A stretch of DNA of 64,000 nt from RGIG6353 sp045594565. Its GTDB lineage: Bacteria; Bacillota; Clostridia; Oscillospirales; SIG627. Each line of letters starts with the position of its first letter. The first letter of the stretch is position 1. The position numbers were made by a program, and so were the translations under genes. The stretch is taken from assembly GCA_045594565.1 (NCBI GenBank), contig JAZNYT010000002.1:27943-91942 (forward strand), given 5' to 3'. Under the pieces are notes generated by a model. That model ran no database searches, had not been told where the DNA came from, and worked only from the letters and a program-made list of their open reading frames with translations. Of the stretch, positions 1 to 8,242 are shown in pieces.

Positions 1-245
1 GAGCTTGCGAAAAGCGTCCTGTAACAATGTCCGAGATAGAACGCGCGGTTAACGATATAGAAGCGAGTCTCAACAACTCACTTCAGACAGAGGTAAGCAG
101 TACCGTAATCGGTGAGCTCGTTATGGAAGAGCTTAAAAAGATTGACGAGGTTGCATACGTGCGCTTTGCCTCGGTATACAGACAGTTCAAGGATATCAAC
201 ACCTTTATGGACGAGCTTAAACTTCTCCTGAAAAATCAGGATTGA
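1..245 (+). CDS. nrdR: Transcriptional repressor NrdR, C-terminal part
   Basis: The frame is open from base 3 and reads A-C-E-K-R-P-V-T before the first internal Met at 27, so the gene begins outside the window. The visible part is the ATP-cone domain, which senses ATP/dATP in this repressor of ribonucleotide reductase genes. The landmarks are the IERAVNDIE, IGELVMEELK and VAYVRFASVYRQFKDI blocks typical of NrdR. The N-terminal zinc ribbon is not in view. The next gene starts 16 bases downstream on the same strand, so the two may be co-transcribed. In many Clostridia nrdR lies near the sigE/ymxH locus, which is found here about 5.5 kb away on the other strand. Confidence 0.93.
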   Translation, partial: ACEKRPVTMSEIERAVNDIEASLNNSLQTEVSSTVIGELVMEELKKIDEVAYVRFASVYRQFKDINTFMDELKLLLKNQD

Positions 246-261
246 CCGAAAGGATAGATAA

Positions 262-1254
262 ATGAAATCTCCATCACAAATTAAAGTTTCAACTATCAGC
301 TTTATAGTAGCTTTGATTTTATCCATTGCAGTATTTGGATTTATTGCCTTTTTCGCAATATCAAGCTTTCTCCAAACAGAGCCCGTTGACCCCAATGACG
401 ATGAAATTACCTCGGAGTTCAATAACAAGGACCCCGAATCGGCAGAGGTTATACCTCCCGAGGAGATAGAAAAGATAGAAGGCAACAGCTTTTCTGTACT
501 TGTTGCAGGCTACGGTCTCGGGGAGGACTCCTTTGACGCTATGGTGGTTGTCGACGTAAACAAGGAAGAGCAAAAGGTCACCATATACCCCATTAACGTA
601 GATACAAAGGTATATGTAGGTCACGCCGACGGTATGGGTAACCTTAATATCAGAATGGGCGATCTTATAAAATACGAGGATATGCAGTACACCGTTGATA
701 AGATAAAGGCAACCACAGGTCTCAAGGTGTCAAACTTTATCACCTTTACTGCCGAGGGCTTTATCGAAGCCTTTGATAAGTTCAACGAAAACGGTGACTA
801 TACATACGTTGTTCCGAAGGATATGGAGCATTTCTATGCAGATGCCCCCGAAATAACAGAAACACCCGAAGCTCCCGAAGGCACTGAAGTTGAAGAAGCG
901 GAGGACTTATCGCAATATAACATCTCCTTCAAGAAGGGCGATAAGCTTACGTCGGGTCTCGACATTTACAATATGCTCAGATACAAGGGAGATTCCTCCT
1001 CCGACCGCATAACAAGACAGGCATCTTTTGTGCGCGACGTTCTCCAGAAGATTATTCCCAAGCATTTCAAGGAGGGAAATCTTTCAAAAATAGTGGTTGA
1101 TGCACAGGCACTTGCAAAGCTTACAGAGTCTATTTCTACCAACATAACGGTTGGTACCTTCATCACCGAAACCTTTGACCTTATTTCCAAGATACCCGAA
1201 TTTTCCTTCGGAACTTCGTCGAAGTTCACAAACGGTATCACTAATTTCAAATAA
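262..1254 (+). CDS. LytR-CpsA-Psr (LCP) family protein
   Basis: A 330-aa protein with one N-terminal membrane segment (about residues 11-35), a short acidic linker and an extracytoplasmic LCP domain from about residue 75. LCP enzymes transfer polyprenyl-linked glycopolymers to peptidoglycan. Supporting motifs are FSVLVAGY at the domain start, D92 in SFDAMVVVDVN, and LRYKGDSSSDRITRQ, which matches the R-Y...D..R..RQ block of the family. The usual I-P-R-D-T segment reads I-N-V-D-T (residues 111-115), so an arginine common in the active site is missing. An acidic Pro/Glu insertion lies near residues 195-215. RBS aaagga precedes the ATG. It lies between nrdR and two further exported proteins, probably in one transcription unit. 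Confidence 0.85.
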   Translation: MKSPSQIKVSTISFIVALILSIAVFGFIAFFAISSFLQTEPVDPNDDEITSEFNNKDPESAEVIPPEEIEKIEGNSFSVLVAGYGLGEDSFDAMVVVDVNKEEQKVTIYPINVDTKVYVGHADGMGNLNIRMGDLIKYEDMQYTVDKIKATTGLKVSNFITFTAEGFIEAFDKFNENGDYTYVVPKDMEHFYADAPEITETPEAPEGTEVEEAEDLSQYNISFKKGDKLTSGLDIYNMLRYKGDSSSDRITRQASFVRDVLQKIIPKHFKEGNLSKIVVDAQALAKLTESISTNITVGTFITETFDLISKIPEFSFGTSSKFTNGITNFK

Positions 1255-1278
1255 AGAAAACGTTAAAAGGGGAAGAAT

Positions 1279-1851
1279 ATGAAAAAAATAACAGTTGTGT
1301 TGGTTGCCGTTTTACTTGTCGCATCGGTTATCGCCGCACTTTTTTCAGTAAGCGCCGAATATTCCGATTCCGACCCCCTTGTTACTCTCAGCTACATAAA
1401 CGAAACGGTAATACCCAAGATTACAGAAGAAGTCAAGAATGCGGTTCTTGCAATTGTTGACGAGAAATATGCACCCAAACAGGAAGAACCCGAAAAACCG
1501 GAAGAGCCGGAAGTACCTGCAGAGCCGGAGGTGCCGACTGCTACAGCAGAAGAACTGGAAAGCCTCAGGTATGCAGTTGTATTTCTGCAAAAAGGGCAAA
1601 AGCTTATGGCAACGGGTGCCGAAACCTCCTCTCTTGAGGTAATTCTCAGAGCAGGAAGCGTCGTAGCGGTATCTCCCTTCGACGACCAAGGAATAGCCGA
1701 CCTTACCTCCTCCAAGGAGCTTTATAATAACGACCCCCTTGTAAAGAACGACTATTGTATCATTCCGAGAGGAAGTGACGGTAGGGGCATATTTGCCGAA
1801 AACGGCGATGCCTACATTCTGGTGAGAGGAGAGTATGAAATTGTTCAATAA
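1279..1851 (+). CDS. Exported protein of unknown function with Pro/Glu-rich linker
   Basis: A 190-aa protein that I do not recognise. The N-terminus is a signal sequence or anchor (residues 1-26, ending near VSAEYSD). A Pro/Glu-rich tract follows (about residues 69-95, EEPEKPEEPEVP type), then a globular C-terminal domain with alternating hydrophobic residues (LRYAVVFLQKGQKL to the end). RBS aagggg lies ahead of ATG 1279. The last 17 bases overlap the start of the SpoIID-like gene, which indicates translational coupling. All three exported genes of this cluster carry acidic Pro/Glu linkers of the kind that cross the cell wall. A structural role in the envelope or spore is inference only. Confidence 0.7.
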   Translation: MKKITVVLVAVLLVASVIAALFSVSAEYSDSDPLVTLSYINETVIPKITEEVKNAVLAIVDEKYAPKQEEPEKPEEPEVPAEPEVPTATAEELESLRYAVVFLQKGQKLMATGAETSSLEVILRAGSVVAVSPFDDQGIADLTSSKELYNNDPLVKNDYCIIPRGSDGRGIFAENGDAYILVRGEYEIVQ

Positions 1852-3946
1852 CAACAAAGCCAAGAAGATGATTCGTGTAATAGCCCTTATACTTGCAGCG
1901 CTTATGGTGCTTGGTATGGCGGTTATTGCTTTGGAAGCATTGGCAGAAGACGAAATTTCAACAACAGAAACTGTTGAACAGACCGTTAGCGGAGAGGAAA
2001 TCTCCGCTGACGAGTCGGACGTCACCGAAACACCCGAAACAACACAACCCGAGGAAGAAGAGACAGAAAAGACCGTTATTCCTGAACTTCCGTCGGGTTA
2101 TTCTTATCTTACCGACCCATCTCTCACACCCAGAAACTTAAACGGTCTCGTTCCTCACCTTGATACTGTGACTCACTCCGTAAGAGTGGGAATATACTAC
2201 ATCTACGGCTCCAATAATTGCCTTGCATTCAGCCACAATATTTCCTCCGATAAAGGACTCGTTTTTTATACTACAATGAATGACGAGTATATTTTCTATA
2301 AGACAAGCGAAAAAGGCGTTACGGTTATGCGTGATTTCTCTGCCGCTAAAAATTCTGCCGACAGATATTATCACACCACCAGCGGAAATACACATATTAT
2401 ATATCACTGCATCACAAAGGAAAGCGTTGCTCTTGACAAGGTTGACGAAACCATCGAGGTCTTTCGCTCGAAGCTTCCCGAAAACACTGTGATATTTCCT
2501 CTTTACGTCGACGGTAAAGCCTATATTGGCGTTGGCACCTATAAGGATAAAGCTGCATCAGAAGCCGATTGCCCTAATATGCAGAGCCTTCTCGGTGTCG
2601 AGTTTGTGCCCCGTACCCCCAACAATTCTTCTGTCAGCGTAGTGGAGACCGTAAGCGGAAAGATACTTTTTAAGATTGATACAACAAGCCACCCCCTTTA
2701 CGTGCGACCCATTCAGGACGGCAAAGAAGAGAGATATATCAAAAGTGCGGTAGGAAATATTTTCGACGGCACCTTCGAATATAAGACTACCATCGACGGA
2801 CTGTATCTCGTAAATATTCTTGATATTGAAGACTATATAAAGAGCGTTTTACCTTATGAGATTTCGGCATCCTGGCCCGAGGAAACCCTCAAAGCCTTTT
2901 CGATAGTTGTCCGCTCCTATACCCTCGCCATGCAGTACAAAAATCATCGCAAGCAGGACTTCGATATGTGCGACGAAACACACTGTCAGGCATACCGCGG
3001 AAGACTCCGTTCAACCGATAAGACGGATGCGGCAGTGGTCGCAACCAATAATATAGTACTAGCCTATGACTCCAAGATATGCGAAGCCTTCTATCATGCA
3101 ATTTCGGGCGGTGTTACCGAATCTGCCGAGCTCGTGTGGGGGGGCAAAGGCTATGACTATCTCGTATCACAAGCTATTCCCGATGAAAAATACGAGAATT
3201 ATACCAACGGCATATGGAAATTTGAGGTATCCGAAAAGGAGCTTTTCGATTATCTTGCGTCAAACTCAACCGTGTCAAAATACGTTAAGCACCCTATAAC
3301 CTCGGTAAGAATATCGAAATATACCGATGCAGGTTACGCATACGAGCTTGAAATCGTTGACGAAAGCGGAACTGTTTCCACCTTCACTAAATGTGATAAC
3401 GTAAGAACTATTCTTTCAAAATACTGTAAATCCGCCAGACTCACCATAGGTAAATCTACAGGAGTCAAGGTGAACGACGGAGAAAGCGTTGTGATTGACC
3501 CCTTAAACGTAATTGCTACCGATAAGGACGGAAACCCTGTCCGCTATACTGCCCCCGTGGGAGACGGCGGAAAGGGTAAGACGGTTATCAGCGGAAAGGG
3601 CGAAATCAGCGAGCTTAAATCGGATAACAACAACTACGTTATATCGGGTACAGGCTGGGGACACGGTGTAGGACTCAGTCAGTACGGTGCAAGAGATATG
3701 GCGAATAACGGATATAAATGGCAGGAAATTGCCCTCTATTTCTTCCCGAAATCCTATCTTGCACATCTGTCCGACCTCTCAACTCCCATAGAGGACATAA
3801 ATGCTCCTGTTGTTCCCGAACCCGAACCCGAGCCGACTCCCGAACCTGAACCGGAGCCCGAACCCGAGCAAGATCCCGAAGAGGAAGATGAGGAAAAGCC
3901 TGTTCTCCCTGAAAAAGAACCCTTCAAGCCTATTAAAATTGTATAA
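1835..3946 (+). CDS. SpoIID/LytB-domain protein
   Basis: A 703-aa protein with an N-terminal membrane segment (about residues 11-33), an acidic linker, a middle domain and a SpoIID/LytB domain (about residues 310-650). SpoIID is a lytic transglycosylase that degrades peptidoglycan during engulfment. The catalytic-site block VLPYEISASWPEETLKAF has the conserved Glu, followed by CDETHCQAYRG, the GGVTESAELVWGG block and the C-terminal GTGWGHGVGLSQYGA motif. The C-terminus adds a proline-glutamate repeat (EPEPEP type), much longer than in classical SpoIID (about 340 aa), so it is a relative rather than an orthologue by length. ATG 1835 has the RBS gagagga. It is the last gene before a strong terminator. 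Confidence 0.88.
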   Translation: MKLFNNNKAKKMIRVIALILAALMVLGMAVIALEALAEDEISTTETVEQTVSGEEISADESDVTETPETTQPEEEETEKTVIPELPSGYSYLTDPSLTPRNLNGLVPHLDTVTHSVRVGIYYIYGSNNCLAFSHNISSDKGLVFYTTMNDEYIFYKTSEKGVTVMRDFSAAKNSADRYYHTTSGNTHIIYHCITKESVALDKVDETIEVFRSKLPENTVIFPLYVDGKAYIGVGTYKDKAASEADCPNMQSLLGVEFVPRTPNNSSVSVVETVSGKILFKIDTTSHPLYVRPIQDGKEERYIKSAVGNIFDGTFEYKTTIDGLYLVNILDIEDYIKSVLPYEISASWPEETLKAFSIVVRSYTLAMQYKNHRKQDFDMCDETHCQAYRGRLRSTDKTDAAVVATNNIVLAYDSKICEAFYHAISGGVTESAELVWGGKGYDYLVSQAIPDEKYENYTNGIWKFEVSEKELFDYLASNSTVSKYVKHPITSVRISKYTDAGYAYELEIVDESGTVSTFTKCDNVRTILSKYCKSARLTIGKSTGVKVNDGESVVIDPLNVIATDKDGNPVRYTAPVGDGGKGKTVISGKGEISELKSDNNNYVISGTGWGHGVGLSQYGARDMANNGYKWQEIALYFFPKSYLAHLSDLSTPIEDINAPVVPEPEPEPTPEPEPEPEPEQDPEEEDEEKPVLPEKEPFKPIKIV

Positions 3947-3947
3947 A

Positions 3948-3978
3948 CAAAAAAAGAGAGACTCGTCTCTCTTTTTTG
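3948..3978. terminator. Bidirectional rho-independent terminator
   Basis: An inverted repeat (AAAAAGAGAGAC, small loop, GTCTCTCTTTTT) has A-run and T-run flanks. It lies between the convergent SpoIID-like gene and the Nudix gene and can serve both strands. Confidence 0.85.
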
Positions 3979-3983
3979 TTTGT

Positions 3984-4523
3984 TTATTTATTTTTTAGCT
4001 TATACCAGACCTTCATAACAAGGCTTTGAGTTTTTCCGTCGTCAATTTCTCCCGTCATTACCATTTCCACCGCTTTTTCGAGGGGGATTTTCACAACGTC
4101 AAGGAATTCATCCTCATCGGGATTTGACTCTCCTGCGTGAAGTCCCGTTGCCATATAGAGCCTTATGTTCTCGTCGGAGAAGCCTGCAGTAGAAATAAAG
4201 TCACCCATATATTCTATGCAGTCAGCGGTGCATCCCGTCTCCTCTTTCAGCTCTCTTACCGCACAAAGATATGGGTCCTCGTCCTTGGTATCAAGCTTTC
4301 CTGCAGGAAGCTCCAGAAGCTCACGTCCGAGAGCGTATCGGAATTGCCTTACCATTATAAGCTCATTTTTATCCGTAAGGGGAGCAACACAGGCAGCCCC
4401 CTTGTGTCTTACAACGTCTCTTGTGGCTATAGCGCCGTTTTCAAGCTCTACAGTATCAAGATATACCTTAACAACGTATCCGTCGAATTTTAGTTCACTT
4501 TTTATTTGCTTTTCCGTATGCAT
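3984..4523 (-). CDS. Nudix hydrolase, ADP-ribose pyrophosphatase type
   Basis: A 179-aa protein, close to the usual length of ADP-ribose/ADP-sugar pyrophosphatases, which hydrolyse ADP-ribose to AMP and ribose 5-phosphate. The Nudix box G-x5-E-x7-REUxEExGU is present (GKLDTKDEDPY then AVRELKEETG), preceded by the family-typical LIMVRQFRYALGRELLELPAG. A Pro-Asp-Glu-Asp-Glu stretch after the box fits the ADP-ribose subgroup. It lies 8 bases downstream of the HD-domain gene on the same strand, suggesting a shared transcript for two nucleotide-cleaning enzymes. The exact substrate cannot be fixed from sequence alone. Confidence 0.87.
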   Translation of the reverse strand: MHTEKQIKSELKFDGYVVKVYLDTVELENGAIATRDVVRHKGAACVAPLTDKNELIMVRQFRYALGRELLELPAGKLDTKDEDPYLCAVRELKEETGCTADCIEYMGDFISTAGFSDENIRLYMATGLHAGESNPDEDEFLDVVKIPLEKAVEMVMTGEIDDGKTQSLVMKVWYKLKNK

Positions 4524-4531
4524 TTTACACC

Positions 4532-5734
4532 TCAGAAGCTTATAATTTCGTTGTAGGTTTCAATGGCAAAGTTGTCCGTCATACCTGCAATGTAAGTTAT
4601 TATTGCTTTTTTGTAGTCGTATTCTTTTTCTATATCGAAGATGACCCTGTTCTGATAGGTTTCGCTCTTCATGTCTGTAAATCTTAATAGCCATGACTTG
4701 AAGCCTTCACCTGTTTTAGGGTATATTTTCTCAAGTCTTTCAAGCTCGCTTATTGTGTCCTTGCCCTTGAAGCATTCGGAAAGCACTTCGTATATCTGGG
4801 ATATGATGAGCTCGAAATATTTATCCGAATATTCCACTCTGCGGCATCTGTATATGTTCTTAAGATTAAAACGGTTTACTACGTCCATAGCCTTTTTGAT
4901 TTCCGGCGAGAAGGAAATACCCCGCTCGGGAGATGAATTTTCACAAACGTCGGAGATGAATCTGTTTATAAGAATGGTGTTGTTTATCTTCTCCCCAAGT
5001 ATCTCGCGAAGCTCCCCTTGAAGCTCGTCTAGCTTTTCGGGTAGTAGTATTCCAAGTCCCATAGCATCGTTTATATCTCGTCCTATATATGAGATTTTGT
5101 CCGAAATCTTCACAACGCATCCCTCGTATGTAAAGGGCTGGAACTGGGCAGGGAAGGTGTAGCACTTTTCAAGGTCGAGAAATTCCTCTCTCGGTATAAT
5201 TCCGTCGTCACTGACCTCACCGCAGTGAGATATGATTCCGTCACGTACTCCATAGGTTAGGTTAAGATTCCTCTTGCATTTCTCGTAGTCCTCAAGAAGC
5301 TCTGTGGCATCAACCGTCCAGAGACCGTTTCTTTCATGCCAGAATTTTTCGCCTATTTCCTTTTCGGCAATCTTTGATAAGAACTTCTCACCCTTATGCC
5401 CGAAAGGAGCGTGACCAAGGTCGTGGGCAACCGATATCGCACGGGTAAGCTCTGTGTTGAGGCCGAGAAACTTCGCAATGGTATAGCTTATGGACTCAAC
5501 GTGATTTACGTGTTCTATTCGAGTGCATATATGGTCGCTTTGAGGAGAAAAGAAAACCTGAGTTTTGGTTTTAAGCCTTCTGTAAGCGGAAGAATGTATA
5601 ATTCTGGTGTAGTCCCTCAAAAACTCACTTCTCATATCTCCGTCCTGATGATAAATAGGAGTCTCTCGGGTTATTATTTCTTTCCATTTAGGGTTTTTCG
5701 TGCCTGCCGCATAGGGCTTTAATATATCCTTCAT
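4532..5734 (-). CDS. dgt: dGTP triphosphohydrolase-like HD-domain protein
   Basis: A 400-aa HD-superfamily protein of the deoxyguanosinetriphosphate triphosphohydrolase-like family (dNTP to deoxynucleoside plus triphosphate). The metal-binding motif runs from RIEHVNHVESI through SVAHDLGHAPFGHKGE, which gives the H...HD signature. YRRLKTKTQVF near the N-terminus is also family-typical. An open frame of normal length shows no damage. It heads a probable two-gene unit with the Nudix protein downstream. A SigA-like promoter overlaps the end of ymxH just upstream. Confidence 0.88.
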   Translation of the reverse strand: MKDILKPYAAGTKNPKWKEIITRETPIYHQDGDMRSEFLRDYTRIIHSSAYRRLKTKTQVFFSPQSDHICTRIEHVNHVESISYTIAKFLGLNTELTRAISVAHDLGHAPFGHKGEKFLSKIAEKEIGEKFWHERNGLWTVDATELLEDYEKCKRNLNLTYGVRDGIISHCGEVSDDGIIPREEFLDLEKCYTFPAQFQPFTYEGCVVKISDKISYIGRDINDAMGLGILLPEKLDELQGELREILGEKINNTILINRFISDVCENSSPERGISFSPEIKKAMDVVNRFNLKNIYRCRRVEYSDKYFELIISQIYEVLSECFKGKDTISELERLEKIYPKTGEGFKSWLLRFTDMKSETYQNRVIFDIEKEYDYKKAIITYIAGMTDNFAIETYNEIISF

Positions 5735-5758
5735 ATTTACACTCCCTTCTCAAGAAGA

Positions 5759-5787
5759 ATTATAGCAGATTTTTCCTCATATTACAA
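5759..5787 (-). promoter_or_regulatory. SigA-type promoter for dgt-like gene
   Basis: Read on the minus strand: TTGTAA, a 17-bp spacer ending in CTGC, then TATAAT about 25 bases upstream of the start codon. The -35 overlaps the ymxH stop codon. Confidence 0.55.
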
Positions 5788-6066
5788 CAGTTTTTTTGGC
5801 CTGACAGTACAGGTGCAAGCGGATTTTATAAGAATTGTATCGCTTCCTATCCTCACTATGTCGTCATAAGCAAATTTTTTTATTTCCCTCGTTCTCGAAA
5901 AAGGCGTTTTACAGGGTACCGGCACGCAAAGAAACCTTATTATACCGCACTCCGCATCTATTTCGCCGTCGGTGACAAAGCCAAGCCTTTCTCCTGTTGC
6001 CGTATTTATTACTTCTTTCGAAAAAAGCTCACTTATTGTGAGACATCTCGCAGTTATTTCTCCCAT
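5782..6066 (-). CDS. YlmC/YmxH family sporulation protein (PRC-barrel)
   Basis: A 94-aa small beta-barrel protein of the YlmC/YmxH family. The signature is LTISELFSKEVINTATGERLG followed by a hydrophobic barrel core. The family is conserved beside sigE in spore formers, but its molecular role is not established. The start at 6066 was chosen because a GGAGG lies 5 bases upstream; a TTG four codons earlier would overlap that RBS. It follows sigE directly (16 bases) and is probably co-transcribed with spoIIGA-sigE. It ends in a lysine-leucine tail with a CTCTV segment. Confidence 0.85.
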   Translation of the reverse strand: MGEITARCLTISELFSKEVINTATGERLGFVTDGEIDAECGIIRFLCVPVPCKTPFSRTREIKKFAYDDIVRIGSDTILIKSACTCTVRPKKLL

Positions 6067-6082
6067 AACAGCCTCCAAATTT

Positions 6083-6805
6083 TCAGAAAATACCGCTCTC
6101 TTTAATTATATTGCGTTTAAGCTCTTTTATGATTCTTTTTTCAAGCCTTGATATGTAGGACTGTGAGATACCCATGGTGTCTGCAAGCTCCTTTTGAGTT
6201 AGCTCTCTTTTTCCGTAGAGCCCGAAGCGCTTTACTATTATCTCTCGGTCTCTGTCGTTTAGCCTTTCTATAGCACGGTGAATTATCATCCGCTCTTCTT
6301 CTGCCTCGAGTCCCTTTTGCACCTCGTCTGAATCCGACCCGAGTATATCTCCGAGAAGTAGCTCGTTTCCGTCGGAGTCGGTGTTCAGTGGCTCATCTAT
6401 GGAAACCTCCATTTTAAGAGGAGTGGTCTTTCTTATAAACATAAGTATCTCGTTCTCGATACATTTTGAGGCGTAGGTAGCAATTTTGATATTCTTCGTG
6501 GGATTGAAGGTGTTGATGGCTTTAACAAGACCTATGGTTCCTATCGAAACCAGATCGTCGCTTCCGATTCCCGTTGATTCAAATTTCTTCGATATGTATA
6601 CTACAAGCCTCAAATTGTGCGCTATCAGCGTGTCGCGACACCTTTGCACTCTTTCCTTGTCCTCACAGATAAGACCCTCCATTACCTCTCTTTCTTCCTC
6701 TGCCGACAGTGGAGGCGGAAGAGTACCTACAGAATTTACGTAGTAGCTCTCGTTTTTGAAAAGAGACTTTATAAAGGCTTTTATTTTATTTAACAAATTC
6801 TTCAT
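6083..6805 (-). CDS. sigE: RNA polymerase sporulation sigma factor SigE
   Basis: A 240-aa sigma-70 family protein acting in the mother cell after engulfment begins. Region 2 is in view (RLVVYISKKFESTGIGSDDL, then GTIGLVKAINTFNP), and so is region 4 with its helix-turn-helix (LTQKELADTMGISQSYISRL). The first about 28 residues form the pro-sequence region that SpoIIGA removes (MKNLLNKIKAFIKSLF, amphipathic, then the YYVNSVGTLPPPL block). The start overlaps the spoIIGA stop by 4 bases (ATGA). sigG, normally next to sigE in Clostridia and Bacilli, is not here. Confidence 0.95.
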   Translation of the reverse strand: MKNLLNKIKAFIKSLFKNESYYVNSVGTLPPPLSAEEEREVMEGLICEDKERVQRCRDTLIAHNLRLVVYISKKFESTGIGSDDLVSIGTIGLVKAINTFNPTKNIKIATYASKCIENEILMFIRKTTPLKMEVSIDEPLNTDSDGNELLLGDILGSDSDEVQKGLEAEEERMIIHRAIERLNDRDREIIVKRFGLYGKRELTQKELADTMGISQSYISRLEKRIIKELKRNIIKESGIF

Positions 6806-7575
6806 ACCACTCCCACTATACCGTCGTATCCTCCAAACTCACAGTCGGTGAGGTCGGGTACTACGATAAACTCCTTTTTGTTGTATTTGTTTATGTTGAA
6901 ATTAAGTCCGTCGGGTATAAACCCATATTTTATCCCACTTCCCGAAGCCGTTTTTATGGGTATTGCAAATATCTTTTCTCGCTTTAGAAAAACATCCATT
7001 CCACCCGTTATTTCTCTAATGCTCTTTTCTTTTACGAAAATTAATCTCCGCCCCGTTGTGAGTTCTCTTGCCAGATTTCCGCTGTCTACCATAAGACACA
7101 CTCTTTTCTTTTTGTTTCGATGCTCCAGCGTTGCGGTAACGGAGGTTGTAAGAAGCTTTTTCTTGATAAGCACCTCGTATACTTTTTCACCGCTTGATAC
7201 TAAAAAAACACTCAATAAAATCACTGCCCCGAATCTTATTCCGCTTTTCGGAAGAAAGGAAAAAAGCGAGGAAAGCGCACTTATAACACCTCCCATAAGT
7301 GCCTCAAGAAGAAGGAAAACAATAATACCCCCAAATAGCTTTTTTCTTCCCACCGCAACAAATACCATAAAACACGCGGCAGGAATATTGAGAAGGCTTA
7401 TCATCGGAAAGAGCAGAAACAAAATAGCCCACACCCCGCCAAGGGAAGCCCCCACAAAGAGCCTTGTGAGGGAGAGTGGAAGGGAGAGAATTTTTTTAGT
7501 TATGTAAAGACATAAAAAATCCACCGCAAAATTCAGAAAGAAAAACACGTCAACGTATATTATCACCACCCCCAC
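6802..7575 (-). CDS. spoIIGA: Sigma-E processing peptidase SpoIIGA
   Basis: A 257-aa integral membrane aspartic protease that processes pro-SigE at the sporulation septum. The N-terminal half has about five hydrophobic segments (residues 3-25, 33-55, 57-75, 85-105, 115-135). The C-terminal cytoplasmic domain carries the active-site VCLMVDSGN (D-S-G) and the GFIPDGLNF and VPDLTDCEFGGYDGIVGV blocks. The family start is around IIYVDVFFFLNF, so GTG codons at 7575, 7569 and 7566 are all possible starts. It is translationally coupled to sigE. Confidence 0.92.
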   Translation of the reverse strand: MGVVIIYVDVFFFLNFAVDFLCLYITKKILSLPLSLTRLFVGASLGGVWAILFLLFPMISLLNIPAACFMVFVAVGRKKLFGGIIVFLLLEALMGGVISALSSLFSFLPKSGIRFGAVILLSVFLVSSGEKVYEVLIKKKLLTTSVTATLEHRNKKKRVCLMVDSGNLARELTTGRRLIFVKEKSIREITGGMDVFLKREKIFAIPIKTASGSGIKYGFIPDGLNFNINKYNKKEFIVVPDLTDCEFGGYDGIVGVV

Positions 7576-7582
7576 GAAAAAA

Positions 7583-7616
7583 AGTATAATTCATACCTGT
7601 GGGAGTATTTTGTCAT
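7583..7616 (-). promoter_or_regulatory. Candidate spoIIGA promoter with 22-bp spacer
   Basis: On the minus strand ATGACA (7616-7611) is followed by exactly 22 bp and then TATACT (7588-7583). The well-studied Bacillus spoIIG promoter also has a 22-bp spacer, with Spo0A bound at the -35. The leader would be almost absent (start codon within about 8-17 bases), which weakens the call. Confidence 0.35.
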
Positions 7617-7619
7617 TTT

Positions 7620-7654
7620 GTGAAATAAAAATCTGCTGTATTTCTACAGCAGAT
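7620..7654 (-). terminator. Rho-independent terminator of the MutT-like Nudix gene
   Basis: A perfect 10-bp stem, ATCTGCTGTA / TACAGCAGAT, has a 4-base loop (7631-7654) and is followed on the minus strand by TTTTTATTTCA. The stop codon of the upstream gene lies inside the stem. Confidence 0.8.
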
Positions 7655-8114
7655 AGTTTTCATTATTTAATTTTGCTTCAACAAGAGTGTCCCCCTCGTA
7701 CACCAGCTTCATCGAAAAGAAGGGCACGTCCTTTACCATAAGGTCGAGGAAAAGCTTGTCTCCCTCCCACAAGGGAAGAGAGGTGATTTTATCCTTGTCC
7801 ACCCATTCAAGCACACCCTCGTCGCACTCTTTTATCTCACCCTTAAACTCTTTTCCTACAAAGAGATGCATGTATTCTGTTTCCCATTTATCCGATACAA
7901 AGGTGATAATGCCCTTGTATTCAAAGGCGGTAAGGGTCAGCCCCGTTTCCTCAAGGGTCTCTCTTATAACACATTCCTCCGGCGTTTCCTTGTCCTCAAA
8001 CTTTCCGCCTACGCCGATCCATTTATCTTGATTTAAGTCGTTTTCTTTTTTTGTCCTGTGAAGCATTAAGTATTTTCCGTCTTTTTCTATATAACAAAGA
8101 GTTGTATTTCTCAT
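7644..8114 (-). CDS. Nudix hydrolase, MutT/8-oxo-dGTP diphosphatase-like
   Basis: A 156-aa protein of the MutT-like Nudix group that typically clears oxidised nucleotides such as 8-oxo-dGTP. Motifs are TTLCYIEKDGKYLMLHR at the N-terminus and the Nudix box GGKFEDKETPEECVIRETLE followed by ETG. The WIGVGGK entry to the box is typical of this subgroup. The start at 8114 (MRNTT) has GAGGTG 6 bases upstream; the GTG three codons earlier is part of that RBS. It is monocistronic, with its own promoter and terminator, and divergent from the Y-family polymerase gene, so two genome-maintenance genes share one intergenic region. Confidence 0.85.
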   Translation of the reverse strand: MRNTTLCYIEKDGKYLMLHRTKKENDLNQDKWIGVGGKFEDKETPEECVIRETLEETGLTLTAFEYKGIITFVSDKWETEYMHLFVGKEFKGEIKECDEGVLEWVDKDKITSLPLWEGDKLFLDLMVKDVPFFSMKLVYEGDTLVEAKLNNENYLL

Positions 8115-8132
8115 TTTTTTCACCTCTACACT

Positions 8133-8160
8133 ATTTTAACATATTTACCGTATTTTTCAA
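8133..8160 (-). promoter_or_regulatory. SigA-type promoter of the MutT-like gene
   Basis: On the minus strand: TTGAAA (8160-8155), 16 bp, TAAAAT (8138-8133), about 20 bases ahead of the start codon. Confidence 0.55.
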
Positions 8161-8193
8161 TAGCAAAATATTACGAAATATAGTAAACACATA

Positions 8194-8221
8194 TTGACAA
8201 ATTACGAAAAAGCGTTATAAT
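8194..8221 (+). promoter_or_regulatory. SigA-type promoter of the Y-family polymerase gene
   Basis: TTGACA (8194-8199), 16 bp, TATAAT (8216-8221), with the start codon 22 bases downstream. No recognisable LexA operator is visible in this 128-bp divergent region. Confidence 0.65.
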
Positions 8222-8242
8222 TATATAGAAAGCAGGTGTGAA

